Positions 18,036-28,342 are shown, numbered from the stretch's first letter. The stretch: 64,000 bases of DNA from Dryocola boscaweniae (GCF_025215095.1 NZ_JALHAP010000082.1:558001-622000); one strand, 5' to 3'. Notes: generated by a model not told the origin, from the letters alone. Numbers and translations are program-made.

Positions 18036-18497
18036 CTAGATGCGGCGAGCCTGCCAGAATTTTTTGCGCCAGTAGACGTTATCAAGGGAAGAACGCATTA
18101 CTCCCCTGCTGGTGGAGGCATGGATAAACTGGTTGTCGGTATCGTAAATCCCAACGTGCAAACCGTTATCGCCCGAGCCTGTTTTAAAGAACACCAAATC
18201 CCCGGGAAGCAGGTCGTCTTTATCAATTTCAGTGCCGATTTCAGCCTGTTGACGCGTTTCGCGCGGAAGCTGTAAATCGAACTGATCGCGGAAGGTTGTA
18301 AGCACAAACCCGGAACAGTCGACGCCTCGACGACTCATGCCGCCGTAGCTGTACGGCGTGCCGCGCCAGCCGCTGAGCTGATCGTTAAGCTTTGCAATAA
18401 CGGTTATAGAATCAGAAAGCCGAGCATTAGGCGGCGGCGCATGGTGACTACACCCTGCGAGTATCAGACACGCCACTACAATAAGCCATACGCGCAT
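18036..18497 (-). CDS. nlpC: NlpC/P60 family lipoprotein
   Basis: Putative cell-wall endopeptidase lipoprotein of 153 residues from ATG 18497. The lipobox LILAGC places the lipid-bearing cysteine at residue 16. The NlpC/P60 papain-like triad is visible as Cys in VDCSGFVLTTF, His in LHVGIYD and His in QFIHAST. A GTG start six codons upstream is possible but adds residues before the signal peptide. It lies downstream of btuCED as in E. coli, without a known role in B12 uptake. Confidence 0.93.
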   Translation of the reverse strand: MRVWLIVVACLILAGCSHHAPPPNARLSDSITVIAKLNDQLSGWRGTPYSYGGMSRRGVDCSGFVLTTFRDQFDLQLPRETRQQAEIGTEIDKDDLLPGDLVFFKTGSGDNGLHVGIYDTDNQFIHASTSRGVMRSSLDNVYWRKKFWQARRI

Positions 18498-18567
18498 TTT
18501 CAGGCAGATCCTCACCCGTTTTGTTATTGGCAGTAATTTAGCGCTTACCCATGATTTGATGCAAGAT

Positions 18568-19323
18568 TTACCCTCCCGAAAGCGGCGTAATCAGCATACT
18601 GTGTCCTTCAATTTGCAGACGACGAAAATGCATATTGTACGCCGTGGCTAAATGTTGCGGCAAAAGCACCTCATCGCGGTTGCCCTGAGCGACCATTTTA
18701 CCCGCGCGCAACAGCCAGACTTTGTGAGCGTGGCGCAGCGAATGGTTTAAATCATGGCTACTCATCACTACGGCAACGCCTGCATCACACAGCTTCATTA
18801 ACTGCTGGTCGAGTACCGCCTGCTGCGCCACATCGAGGCTGTTCATCGGCTCATCAAGCAGCAGCAGACGCCCTTGTGGATTGATCTCCGGATGAATCTG
18901 CAATATCACCGCCGCCAGCCGCACCCGCTGCCATTCACCGCCCGAAAGCTGGTTCACGGGGCGGTTGAGCTTATCCGTAAGCCAGAAAGCCTGCGCGAGT
19001 TGCATCATTACCGCTTCGGCCCCAGGCGCAGGCTGATGCAATCGCAGGTAATGCCAGACGGGCATAGCAAACGGCGGGAGCTGTTGCTGAGCGAGGTAAG
19101 CACGCGTTTGCGCCAGGGCCACCGATGACCATTCTTTTAGCGGAACGTCGTTCAGCGTAAGCCGCCCTTCTCCGGCAGACAATCCTGCCATCAGCGTAAT
19201 AAGCGTGCTTTTCCCTGCGCCATTTGGCCCGACAAGATGTACCAGCTCGCCTGGTCCAACCGCGGCGCTGATGGGCCCGAGTCGTCCGGCAACGGCGATA
19301 TCATTTAACTGCAGAAGCGACAT
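18568..19323 (-). CDS. btuD: Vitamin B12 ABC transporter, ATPase
   Basis: ATPase of the BtuCD-F cobalamin importer, 251 residues (E. coli 249). Walker A GPNGAGKST, signature LSGGEWQRVRLAAVIL, Walker B LLLLDEPMNSLD and the switch VMSSHDLNHS are intact. It follows btuE by three bases in the btuC-btuE-btuD operon. Confidence 0.95.
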   Translation of the reverse strand: MSLLQLNDIAVAGRLGPISAAVGPGELVHLVGPNGAGKSTLITLMAGLSAGEGRLTLNDVPLKEWSSVALAQTRAYLAQQQLPPFAMPVWHYLRLHQPAPGAEAVMMQLAQAFWLTDKLNRPVNQLSGGEWQRVRLAAVILQIHPEINPQGRLLLLDEPMNSLDVAQQAVLDQQLMKLCDAGVAVVMSSHDLNHSLRHAHKVWLLRAGKMVAQGNRDEVLLPQHLATAYNMHFRRLQIEGHSMLITPLSGG

Positions 19324-19326
19324 GTT

Positions 19327-19875
19327 TTATTTTGCCAGCGCCGCTTTGATGGCTTCCATCACTATCGGATCTTCCGGAGTCATATCCGGCGAGAAGCGTT
19401 GAATGACGTGGCCATCGCGCCCGACAAGGAATTTTTCGAAGTTCCATAAAATGTCGTCCGGGTACAACGGCGCGCGACCTTTGCTGCTCATACGCTCGTA
19501 GAAGCCGCTGCTTTCTGGCGCAACGGCGGTTGGTGCCGCAGCCACCAGCTTTTGGTATAGCGGGTGACGGTTTTCGCCGTTCACATCCAGCTTGCTGAAC
19601 ATCGGGAAAGTGACGCCGTAGGTTGTGCTGCAGAAGGTTTTAATTTCTTCTTCGCTGCCCGGCTCCTGGCCCAGGAACTGATTGCAAGGAAAACCGAGCA
19701 CGGCGAATCCTTTGTCTTCCCAGGCCTTGTGAATATTCTCAAGCTGCTCATACTGCGGCGTCAGCCCACACTTTGACGCAACGTTTACCAGCAGCAGCAC
19801 ATTTCCTTTCCAGCGCTCAAGCGTGGTCGTCTCGCCGTCAATCGTTTTGATTTCAGTATTCAGAATGTCCTGCAT
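19327..19875 (-). CDS. btuE: Thioredoxin/glutathione peroxidase BtuE
   Basis: Non-specific peroxidase of the glutathione-peroxidase family, 182 residues, located between the B12 permease and ATPase genes but not needed for B12 transport in E. coli. The peroxidatic cysteine lies in NVASKCGLTPQY (about residue 37), the resolving-type region in GFPCNQFLGQEPGS, and the catalytic tryptophan/asparagine in LWNFEKFLV. It probably reduces hydroperoxides under oxidative stress. Confidence 0.94.
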   Translation of the reverse strand: MQDILNTEIKTIDGETTTLERWKGNVLLLVNVASKCGLTPQYEQLENIHKAWEDKGFAVLGFPCNQFLGQEPGSEEEIKTFCSTTYGVTFPMFSKLDVNGENRHPLYQKLVAAAPTAVAPESSGFYERMSSKGRAPLYPDDILWNFEKFLVGRDGHVIQRFSPDMTPEDPIVMEAIKAALAK

Positions 19876-19938
19876 AGCGTCCCCTTAATGAAAAATCTTT
19901 GTGTATGGCTTCCGGAAGCATAAAGATAGCCTGCTAAG

Positions 19939-20919
19939 TTAGCGTCCGGCCTTTAATAATAGCCAGATAAATACTGGCGCGCCTAGCGTTGCCGTAACAA
20001 CGCCTATTGGTAATTCGGCGGAGGTTAGCGCCAGTCGGGCAATGATATCGGCGCCGAGCAGCACGGAAGCGCCGGCAAGCCCGCTTGCTGGCAATAAAAC
20101 CCGGTGATCGGTCAGCCCTTTCAGGCGCAGCATATGAGGAATAACCAGCCCGATAAATCCAATTGCACCGGCAAGCGCCACGCTAACCCCCACCAGCCAG
20201 CCGGTTGCGATGACCAGAATATTGCGCCATATCCATACCGACAATCCCAACTGGCGCGCGGATGTTTCACCCAGCGCCATCAAATTTAAAGGAGCATAGC
20301 TGCCACACAGCCAGGCCATCACGGGCAGCAGCGTCACCATCAGCCACCACTGACGCCAGTCAACGCCGCCAAATCCGCCCATCATCCAGTACATTAACTG
20401 ACGTAAATCGAGGCTGGTGCTGAAATAAACCGCCCAGGTCATCAGCGCGCTACAGATAATCCCCAGCGCCACGCCTGCCAGCAAAAGACGGCTGGTGGAA
20501 AGATGACGACGGGAAAAACGCAGCAGGATAAGCGTGATGAGCAACGCACCGATGATGGCGCACACGCCTAAAGCCCAACCGGGAAGCGCCCCCTGGCCGA
20601 GCAGGACACCTGCAATAAGCGCAACGCCTGCGCCGTTAGAAACGCCAAGCAACCCAGGCTCCGCGAGGGGATTTTCAAAAAGCGCCTGCATAATGGTGCC
20701 GGAAATAGCCAGGGCGGCGCCAACCAGCAGGACAGCAAGCGTGCGCGGCAGGCGTATTTGCCAGATGAAAAGCTGTGCATCCTCGCTCCACCACCGTTGC
20801 GGCGCAAACCAGCGATCGCCCGCACACAAACTCAGCACGACCATGGCTGCCATGACCATCATCAGAATAATGAGCCATAAGCGTTCAAGACGGCGCTGCC
20901 GGGAGACGAAAGTGAGCAT
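19939..20919 (-). CDS. btuC: Vitamin B12 ABC transporter, permease
   Basis: FecCD-family permease, 326 residues from ATG 20919, the exact E. coli length, beginning MLTFVSRQRRLERLWL. About ten membrane segments are visible. AALAISGTIMQALFENPLAE and GFIGLVIPHMLR are the family signature and the coupling loop. An in-frame start 23 codons upstream is rejected on family length. It shares its fold with hmuU in this window. First gene of btuCED; an ihfA terminator precedes it. Confidence 0.95.
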   Translation of the reverse strand: MLTFVSRQRRLERLWLIILMMVMAAMVVLSLCAGDRWFAPQRWWSEDAQLFIWQIRLPRTLAVLLVGAALAISGTIMQALFENPLAEPGLLGVSNGAGVALIAGVLLGQGALPGWALGVCAIIGALLITLILLRFSRRHLSTSRLLLAGVALGIICSALMTWAVYFSTSLDLRQLMYWMMGGFGGVDWRQWWLMVTLLPVMAWLCGSYAPLNLMALGETSARQLGLSVWIWRNILVIATGWLVGVSVALAGAIGFIGLVIPHMLRLKGLTDHRVLLPASGLAGASVLLGADIIARLALTSAELPIGVVTATLGAPVFIWLLLKAGR

Positions 20920-20990
20920 TGAGACGGGTCCATAGATTTGCAGCCAGGCTGCTGATTTTACGGGGTAAATGTCAGGAAGAACAAGCAAAG

Positions 20991-21016
20991 AAAAAGGCCG
21001 CGGATGCGGCCTTTTT
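20991..21016 (-). terminator. ihfA terminator
   Basis: An 11-bp perfect stem AAAAAGGCCGC / GCGGCCTTTTT with a GGAT loop, just after the ihfA stop on the minus strand, ends the pheST-ihfA transcripts. Confidence 0.85.
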
Positions 21017-21028
21017 GGTTAACTCAGG

Positions 21029-21328
21029 TTACTCGTCTTTTGGCGACGCGTTTTCAACCCGACTTTTCAACTTCTGACCAGGTCGGAAAGTCACCACACG
21101 GCGAGCCGTGATGGGAATATCTTCACCGGTCTTCGGGTTACGCCCGGGACGTTGGTTTTTATCGCGTAAGTCAAAATTACCAAAACCTGATAGTTTAACC
21201 TGCTCGCCGTTTTCCAGAGCGCGACGGATCTCTTCGAAAAACAGCTCTACCAGCTCTTTAGCGTCTCGTTTGCTAAGACCAAGCTTATCAAACAGATATT
21301 CTGACATTTCAGCTTTTGTAAGCGCCAT
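21029..21328 (-). CDS. ihfA: Integration host factor alpha subunit
   Basis: DNA-bending protein of 99 residues that pairs with IHF-beta (not in this window) and acts in recombination, replication and sigma-54 transcription. It has the [20 protein letters not shown] start, the DNA-binding beta arm with [20 protein letters not shown] (Pro at the tip intercalates) and the HU/IHF fold. It starts four bases after the pheT stop, so it is part of the pheST operon as in E. coli. Confidence 0.98.
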
Positions 21329-21332
21329 ACGT

Positions 21333-23720
21333 TCAATCCCTCAATGATGCCTGGAATCGCTCTTTTAATGCCTCTACGCATTTTGCAACGGTAGCGGCAA
21401 TCTCCTCTTCTTCGAGTGTACGGCCGGTATCCTGAAGGATAAGGCTGATGGCCAGGCTCTTATAACCTTCGGCTACGCCCTTGCCACGGTACACATCAAA
21501 CAAGTTTACGCCAACTACCTGATTTGCGCCAACTTTCTTACATTCGCCCAAAATATCTGCTGCGGGAACGTTTTCAGCAACCACGACAGCGATGTCGCGA
21601 CGGTTGGCCGGGAAGCGTGAAATCTCTTGCGCCTCAGGCACCACGCGGTCTGCGACCTTGTTCCACAGCACTTCAAACACCAGCGTGCGGCCGTTGAGAG
21701 AAAGCTTACGCTCAAGCTCCGGATGCACAACACCAATGAAACCAATGCATTCGCCCTGTAAATAAATGGCGGCACTTTGCCCTGGATGCAACGCCGGGTT
21801 ACTCGCAGCGACGAATTCGATGTCAGAAAGCTTACCCGTCAGATCAAGAATAGATTCCAGATCGCCCTTCAAATCATAGAAGTCGACGGTATTGCGCGCC
21901 AGATCCCAGTGTTCTTCGTAACGGTTGCCGCAAATCGCGCCAGCCAGCATAAGATCCTGGCGGATACCGAGGTCTGCCTGAGTATCAGGAACAAAGCGCA
22001 GTCCGGTTTCGAAAATACGCACGCGGCTCTGCTGGCGGTTCTGGTTATAAACCACGGTATTAAGCAGGCCGGTCAGCAATGACAAACGCATGGCCGACAT
22101 TTCGCTCGAAATCGGGCTTGGTAAAATCAGATGTTCTTCACCCGGATGCAGCAACTGTTGGATTTTAGGGTCCACAAAGCTGTAGGTGATCACCTCCTGA
22201 TAGCCTTTATCCACCAGCATGGTTTTCACACGCTTGAGGGACAAATCCGCTTCGCGGTGGGCGCCCATTACCAGACCCGCCTGAACAGGCTCATCAGGAA
22301 TGCTGTTATAACCGTAGACGCGAGCCACTTCTTCTACCAGATCTTCTTCGATCTGCATGTCGAAACGCCAGCTTGGGGCAACGGCGGTCCATTGATCCTG
22401 CCCTTCTGTCACTTCACAACCCAGACGACGCAGGATATCGCCAACCAGCGCATCTTCAATATGATGGCCGATCAGACGATCCAGCTTGCTGCGGCGCAGC
22501 GTAATGGTGGCCGGTTTTGGCAGATGCGCTTCGCTTGTCACGTCAATAACCGGACCGGCTTCGCCGCCGCACAGGTCAATCAGCAGACGAGTTGCTCGCT
22601 CCATCGCTTTATATTGCAGCGCTGGATCCACGCCGCGCTCATAGCGATGAGAGGCATCCGTATGCAGACCATGACGACGAGCACGGCCGGTGATGGACAG
22701 AGGACTGAAGAAGGCGCATTCAAGCAGAACGTTCTGCGTTTCATCGTTTACGCCAGAGTGCTCGCCGCCAAAGATGCCGCCCATGGCCAGTGCTTTGTTA
22801 TGATCGGCGATAACCAGCGTATCGGCTTTTAATTTCGCTTCGTTGCCGTCCAGCAGGGTCAGCGTTTCACCCTCTTGCGCCATACGCACCACAATGCCGC
22901 TATCGATACGGTCCCGATCGAACGCGTGCATCGGCTGGCCAAGTTCCAGCAGCACATAGTTAGTGACGTCAACAACGGCATCAATAGAGCGAATGCCGCA
23001 GCGACGCAGCTTTTCTTTCATCCACAGCGGAGTTGGCGCCTTAACGTTGATGCCTTTAACGACGCGGCCCAGATAACGCGGGCAGGCCTCGGCGGCATCC
23101 ACACGGATAGAGACGGTATCTGAGATAGTCGCCGCAACAGGCGCCATCTCTGGCTCGACCAGCGGCAGTTTGTTCAGCACGGCAACGTCACGCGCCACGC
23201 CGATAATCCCCAGACAGTCCGCACGGTTTGGCGTCACGCTGATTTCGATGGTGTTATCTTCAAGCTTCAGGTAATCGCGGATATCCGTTCCGATTGGCGC
23301 ATCAGCAGGCAGTTCGATGATGCCGTCATGATCGTCGGAAATGCCCAGTTCGGAGAAGGAGCACAGCATTCCTTCGGAAGGCTCGCCGCGCAGCTTGGCC
23401 GCTTTAATTTTGAAATCGCCGGGCAAAACGGCGCCAACGGTAGCCACGGCCACTTTCAGGCCCTGACGGCAGTTTGGCGCGCCGCAGACGATATCAAGCA
23501 GGCGCTCGCCGCCTACGTTAACCTTTGTCACACGCAGTTTGTCTGCGTTCGGGTGCTGAGCGCACTCAACAACTTCCCCGACAACTACGCCATTGAAGCG
23601 GCCTGCGACAGCGTCAACGCCGTCAACTTCAAGGCCAGCCATGGTGATTTGATCGGAAAGCGCTTCACTGCTGTTGGCTGGGTTTACCCATTCGCGTAAC
23701 CAGAGTTCACTGAATTTCAT
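21333..23720 (-). CDS. pheT: Phenylalanyl-tRNA synthetase beta subunit
   Basis: The 795-residue beta chain of the alpha2beta2 enzyme charging tRNA-Phe. Domains in order: tRNA-binding OB fold (about 40-150, [19 protein letters not shown]), B3/B4 editing domain (about 215-400, with [20 protein letters not shown]), B5 (about 400-475) and a C-terminal ferredoxin-like anticodon-binding domain ([12 protein letters not shown] onward). The length equals E. coli PheT. It follows pheS by 14 bases. Confidence 0.98.
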
Positions 23721-23734
23721 TGGATATCCCGCCT

Positions 23735-24718
23735 TTATTTAAACTGTTTGAGGAAACGTAAATCATTTTCGAAGAATGCGCGCAAATCGGTTACGCCGTA
23801 GCGCAGCATGGTCAGACGTTCCATGCCCATGCCAAAGGCGAAGCCTGAATAAACTTCCGGGTCAATACCCACGTTACGCAGAACGTTTGGGTGCACCATG
23901 CCGCAACCCAGCACTTCCAGCCATTTGCCGTTTTTACCCATCACATCCACTTCTGCGGACGGTTCGGTGAACGGGAAATAGGACGGGCGGAAACGAATCT
24001 GCAGGTTTTCTTCAAAGAAATTATTCAGGAAGTCATGCAGCGTGCCTTTCAGGTTGGTGAAGCTGATGTTCTTATCAACAATCAGGCCTTCCATCTGATG
24101 GAACATCGGAGTGTGCGTCTGATCGTAATCGTTACGATACACGCGGCCCGGCGCGATAATACGAATCGGCGGCTGCTTGTCTTTCATGGTACGGATTTGC
24201 ACGCCAGAGGTTTGCGTACGCAGCAGACGGGTGGCGTCGAACCAGAAGGTGTCATGATCCGCACGCGCCGGGTGGTGGCCGGGAATATTCAGCGCGTCGA
24301 AGTTATGATAGTCATCTTCGATTTCAGGGCCGGTAGCCACGGTGAAGCCAAGCTCGCCAAAGAAATTCTCAATACGATCGATGGTACGCGTCACGGGATG
24401 CAGCCCACCGTTTTCGATGCGGCGGCCAGGCAGAGAAACGTCAATTGTCTCCTGCGCCAGACGAGCATTCAGCGCAGCGCTTTCCAGGAAGGCTTTACGC
24501 GCGTTAAGGGCTTCCTGCACCTGCTCTTTAGCTTCGTTAATTACCGCGCCTGCTGCCGGACGCTCTTCTGCTGGCAGTTCACGCAGGGTGGTCATCTGAA
24601 GGGTCAGGTGCCCTTTCTTCCCCAAATATTCGACGCGTACGCTATCTAACGCGGCAACATCCTGGGCCTCGTTTATGGCAGCCGTGGCAACGGCAACCAG
24701 CTCTGCGAGATGTGGCAT
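23735..24718 (-). CDS. pheS: Phenylalanyl-tRNA synthetase alpha subunit
   Basis: Catalytic alpha chain, 327 residues as in E. coli. An N-terminal coiled coil (1 to about 85) precedes the class II core: motif 2 GRVYRNDYDQTHTPMFHQME and motif 3 GFAFGMGMERLTMLRYGV near the C-terminus. Expression is controlled by the pheM leader and attenuator immediately upstream. Confidence 0.98.
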   Translation of the reverse strand: MPHLAELVAVATAAINEAQDVAALDSVRVEYLGKKGHLTLQMTTLRELPAEERPAAGAVINEAKEQVQEALNARKAFLESAALNARLAQETIDVSLPGRRIENGGLHPVTRTIDRIENFFGELGFTVATGPEIEDDYHNFDALNIPGHHPARADHDTFWFDATRLLRTQTSGVQIRTMKDKQPPIRIIAPGRVYRNDYDQTHTPMFHQMEGLIVDKNISFTNLKGTLHDFLNNFFEENLQIRFRPSYFPFTEPSAEVDVMGKNGKWLEVLGCGMVHPNVLRNVGIDPEVYSGFAFGMGMERLTMLRYGVTDLRAFFENDLRFLKQFK

Positions 24719-24777
24719 GGTATTCCTCTTATGCCGGCATAATTACCGGGGTAGTTTGTCTGTTCAAAAGAATATGC

Positions 24778-24806
24778 AAAAAAAAAGCCTCCACAAAGGA
24801 GGCTTT
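24778..24806 (-). terminator. pheST attenuator terminator
   Basis: A 9-bp perfect stem AAAGCCTCC / GGAGGCTTT (24784-24792 and 24798-24806) with an ACAAA loop, followed on the minus strand by a run of T. It lies between the pheM leader and pheS and is the attenuator hairpin whose formation depends on ribosome stalling at the Phe codons of pheM. Confidence 0.92.
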
Positions 24807-24851
24807 CGGCGCTGTTTTTCGTTTCTTTTCTTACGCGCAAAGCCCCCGGAT

Positions 24852-24896
24852 TCAGGCGCTAAAGTAAAAAAAGAAACGGAAAATAGCAGCATTCAT
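24852..24896 (-). CDS. pheM: pheST operon leader peptide
   Basis: A 14-residue leader peptide, MNAAIFRFFFYFSA, with five Phe codons (TTC or TTT), nearly identical to the E. coli PheM leader. When charged tRNA-Phe is scarce, the ribosome stalls on these codons and prevents the attenuator hairpin at 24778-24806, letting transcription run into pheS-pheT. It is below the size of most gene calls and is found only by reading the leader. Confidence 0.95.
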   Translation of the reverse strand: MNAAIFRFFFYFSA

Positions 24897-24980
24897 GCTT
24901 GCAGTTACCTTAATCGACGATATTCGTTCTGCATATTCAAAAGGCTCAGATCCGAAATGTCAATAATTTGATTGGGTTAG

Positions 24981-25011
24981 AAATTAAAAGAGGGAGACAA
25001 GCTCCCTCTTA
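24981..25011 (-). terminator. rplT terminator
   Basis: A 9-bp perfect stem AAGAGGGAG / CTCCCTCTT (24989-24997 and 25003-25011) with an ACAAG loop, then TTTAATTTC on the minus strand, eight bases beyond the rplT stop. It separates the infC-rpmI-rplT part from pheM, probably with some read-through. Confidence 0.85.
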
Positions 25012-25018
25012 AACTTAC

Positions 25019-25390
<372 letters not shown>

Positions 25391-25420
25391 CTATATTCTG
25401 AAATTTATTAAAAAGTTAAC

Positions 25421-25618
25421 TTATGCGTACGGCAGGCACGCGACTACCAGGCCCAGATCCCCTTTGGAGACCATGCCTTTTGGACGCAGATGACGTTTAC
25501 GCTTAGTAGACTTTTTAGTCAGAATGTGACGCAGGTTAGCGTGCTTGCGCTTAAAACCACCGCCGGCAGTTTTTTTGAAGCGCTTAGCGGCGCCGCGTAC
25601 TGTTTTAATCTTTGGCAT
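25421..25618 (-). CDS. rpmI: 50S ribosomal protein L35
   Basis: Small basic ribosomal protein, 65 residues, [20 protein letters not shown], followed by the [20 protein letters not shown] basic block. It lies 96 bp after infC; that gap is the region where L20 repression acts in E. coli. Confidence 0.99.
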
Positions 25619-25714
25619 TTAATTACTTTCCACTTCGCATTGTTAATTAAACGAACCAGAAGGCGAACAAAACCAGCGAGGCGTAAGCCCCGCCGGAATC
25701 GTTACTTGAGTGCC

Positions 25715-26257
25715 TTACTGTTTCTTCTTAGGAGCGAGCACCATGATCATCTGGCGGCCTTCGATCTTCGATGGGAAGGATTCGACCACTGCCAGTTCAC
25801 TCAAATCGTCACGGACGCGGTTAAGCACTTCCATACCGATCTGCTGGTGAGCCATCTCACGACCGCGGAAACGCAGCGTGATCTTAGCTTTATCACCCTC
25901 TTCCAGAAAGCGAACCAGGCTGCGGAGTTTTACCTGGTAGTCGCCATCGTCAGTGCCAGGTCGGAATTTGATTTCCTTAACCTGAATAACTTTTTGCTTT
26001 TTCTTCTGTTCCTTAGAAGATTTGCTTTTTTCGTAGAGGAACTTGCCGTAATCCATAATGCGGCAAACAGGCGGTTCGGCATTAGGACTGATTTCGACTA
26101 AATCAACCCCAGCCTCTTCGGCTTTTTCTAAAGCTTCATTCAGACTGACAATACCTAGCTGCTCGCCGTCTAGACCTGTTAGACGAACCTCAGTGGCACG
26201 AATTTCTCTGTTAATGCGATTAGGACGCGCCGGTTGAACTCTTTTTCCGCCTTTAAT
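25715..26257 (-). CDS. infC: Translation initiation factor IF-3, AUU start
   Basis: IF3 of 180 residues, which binds the 30S subunit and proofreads start codons. The true start is the rare ATT at 26257, preceded by GGAGGAATAAAGT; it gives MKGGKRVQPARPNRINREIR, the exact E. coli N-terminus. The first in-frame ATG (26056) would remove 67 residues, that is the whole N-terminal domain. IF3 discriminates against AUU, so the codon makes the gene autoregulatory. The ribosome-binding site overlaps the thrS stop codon. Confidence 0.97.
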   Translation of the reverse strand: MKGGKRVQPARPNRINREIRATEVRLTGLDGEQLGIVSLNEALEKAEEAGVDLVEISPNAEPPVCRIMDYGKFLYEKSKSSKEQKKKQKVIQVKEIKFRPGTDDGDYQVKLRSLVRFLEEGDKAKITLRFRGREMAHQQIGMEVLNRVRDDLSELAVVESFPSKIEGRQMIMVLAPKKKQ

Positions 26258-26260
26258 ACT

Positions 26261-28189
26261 TTATTCCTCCAGTTGATTTAGATTGCGGCTGCGGATTTCT
26301 TGCTGCAGCTTTTCAATCAATTCGTTTACGTCCATGCTGCCCAAATCTTTGCCACGACGGGTACGAACGGCTACTTTGCCTGCTTCTACCTCTTTGTCGC
26401 CACAAACTAACATATAAGGGACACGACGCAACGTGTGTTCACGGATTTTAAAGCCTATCTTCTCATTTCTCAAGTCTGCTTTTACGCGAATGCCTGCATT
26501 TTGTAGTTTGCGGGTCAATTCGTTAACGTATTCAGACTGCCCATCAGTGATATTCATGACCACTGCCTGGACCGGAGCAAGCCAGGTTGGGAAGAACCCA
26601 GCGAACTCTTCGGTGAGGATTCCGATAAACCTTTCCATGGAGCCCAGGATGGCGCGGTGAATCATAACCGGCACCAGACGCTCGTTGTTTTCGCCGATGT
26701 ACGACGCATTTAGACGCGCAGGCAGGGAGAAGTCGAGCTGAACCGTACCGCATTGCCATGCGCGATCCAGGCAGTCATACAACGTAAACTCGATCTTCGG
26801 ACCGTAAAACGCGCCCTCACCCGGCTGATAATCAAACGGGATTTCATTTTCTTGTAACGCTACCGCCAGGTCAGCTTCCGCACGATCCCACATTTCGTCG
26901 GTACCGATACGTTTTTCCGGGCGAGTAGACAGCTTAACGACGATTTTTTCGAAACCGAAGGTGCTGTACATGTCATAAACCATACGAATACAGCTATTCA
27001 CTTCGTCACGAACCTGGTCTTCAGTACAGAAGACGTGAGCATCGTCCTGGGTGAATCCGCGAACACGCATCAGGCCATGCAGCGCGCCTGATGGCTCGTT
27101 ACGGTGGCAGCTACCGAACTCAGCCATACGTAATGGCAGGTCGCGGTAGGATTTTAGACCCTGATTGAAAATTTGCACGTGGCCCGGGCAGTTCATTGGC
27201 TTAATGCAGTACTCACGGTTCTCAGAAGAGGTGGTGAACATCGCATCTTTATAGTTGTCCCAGTGGCCGGTTTTTTCCCACAGCACACGGTCCATCATAA
27301 ACGGGCCCTTCACTTCCTGATACTGGTACTCTTTGAGCTTGGAGCGCACAAAAACTTCCAGCTCGCGGAAGATGGTCCAGCCGTCGTTGTGCCAGAACAC
27401 CATACCCGGCGCTTCTTCCTGCATATGATACAGGTCGAGCTGTTTGCCGATTTTACGGTGATCGCGCTTGGACGCTTCTTCCAGACGCTGCAGGTAAGCA
27501 TTAAGTTGTTTTTTATCTGCCCATGCGGTGCCGTAAATACGTTGCAGCATTTTGTTGTTGCTGTCGCCACGCCAGTAAGCACCGGAGGTTTTCTGCAGTT
27601 TGAAATGATGGCAGAAACGCATATTCGGTACGTGCGGGCCGCGGCACATATCAACGTATTCTTCATGATGATACAAACCCGGTTTGTCATCATGGCTGAT
27701 GTTTTCATCAAGGATGGCAACTTTATAGCTTTCGCCACGGTTGACGAAAGTTTCGCGCGCTTCGTGCCAGCTCACTTTTTTCTTGATGACATCGTAATCT
27801 TTCTCAGCCAGCTCATGCATACGCTTTTCGAGCAGCTCAAGATCTTCCTGCGTCAGGGTGTGGTCAAGGTCAACGTCATAGTAGAAGCCGTTGTCGATAA
27901 CCGGACCAATCGCCATTTTGGTATTAGGCCATAACTGTTTGATAGCATGACCCAGCAGGTGGGCGCAGGAGTGACGAAGGATTTCCAGACCAGCTTCATC
28001 TTTGACGGTGATGATGGCGAGTTTGGCATCGTGTTCAATCACATCGGTTGCATCCACCAGCTCACCGTCTACGCGGCCTGCGATACAGGCTTTTGCAAGC
28101 CCTGGACCGATATCAAGAGCCACATCCAGCGGGCTGACAGCACGATCGTAATGGCGTTGGCTGCCATCAGGAAGAGTAATAACAGGCAT
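26261..28189 (-). CDS. thrS: Threonyl-tRNA synthetase
   Basis: Class II synthetase of 642 residues, the E. coli length. Domains: TGS (1-61), editing N2 domain with HSCAHLLGHAIKQLWP (about 73), catalytic core (about 240-535) with MNCPGHVQIF (zinc Cys), SCHRNEPSGALHGLMRVRGF (motif 2 region) and HRAILGSMERFIGIL (motif 3), and a C-terminal anticodon-binding domain. Translation is autoregulated through the tRNA-like leader upstream. Three bases separate it from infC. Confidence 0.99.
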   Translation of the reverse strand: MPVITLPDGSQRHYDRAVSPLDVALDIGPGLAKACIAGRVDGELVDATDVIEHDAKLAIITVKDEAGLEILRHSCAHLLGHAIKQLWPNTKMAIGPVIDNGFYYDVDLDHTLTQEDLELLEKRMHELAEKDYDVIKKKVSWHEARETFVNRGESYKVAILDENISHDDKPGLYHHEEYVDMCRGPHVPNMRFCHHFKLQKTSGAYWRGDSNNKMLQRIYGTAWADKKQLNAYLQRLEEASKRDHRKIGKQLDLYHMQEEAPGMVFWHNDGWTIFRELEVFVRSKLKEYQYQEVKGPFMMDRVLWEKTGHWDNYKDAMFTTSSENREYCIKPMNCPGHVQIFNQGLKSYRDLPLRMAEFGSCHRNEPSGALHGLMRVRGFTQDDAHVFCTEDQVRDEVNSCIRMVYDMYSTFGFEKIVVKLSTRPEKRIGTDEMWDRAEADLAVALQENEIPFDYQPGEGAFYGPKIEFTLYDCLDRAWQCGTVQLDFSLPARLNASYIGENNERLVPVMIHRAILGSMERFIGILTEEFAGFFPTWLAPVQAVVMNITDGQSEYVNELTRKLQNAGIRVKADLRNEKIGFKIREHTLRRVPYMLVCGDKEVEAGKVAVRTRRGKDLGSMDVNELIEKLQQEIRSRNLNQLEE

Positions 28190-28305
28190 TATAAGTCCTT
28201 ATTTGCAGTGGTGACCCACACGTAAGATCACATGCAACGTTTATTTTGCTTTAGTTTCAAACGGTTGCGCTACCATCTCGCCTACAATTGCAAGGCCTGG
28301 CGCAC
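28190..28305 (-). promoter_or_regulatory. thrS translational operator (tRNA-Thr mimic)
   Basis: The leader just ahead of thrS contains the hairpin at 28211-28231 (minus strand GTGATC...GGTCAC) whose loop holds CGT, the anticodon-like triplet of the E. coli thrS operator. The following GGGTCACCACTGCAAATAAGG stretch also matches what I recall of the E. coli leader. ThrRS binds this mimic and blocks ribosome entry. A second arm lies about 28267-28303. The exact limits of the operator are approximate. Confidence 0.85.
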
Positions 28306-28342
28306 AATTTGTTGCTTGCAGGCAAAAACCTCACCTTACAGC

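Noticed and set aside
22131..22832. A 233-codon plus-strand frame
   Set aside because: Antisense shadow of pheT.
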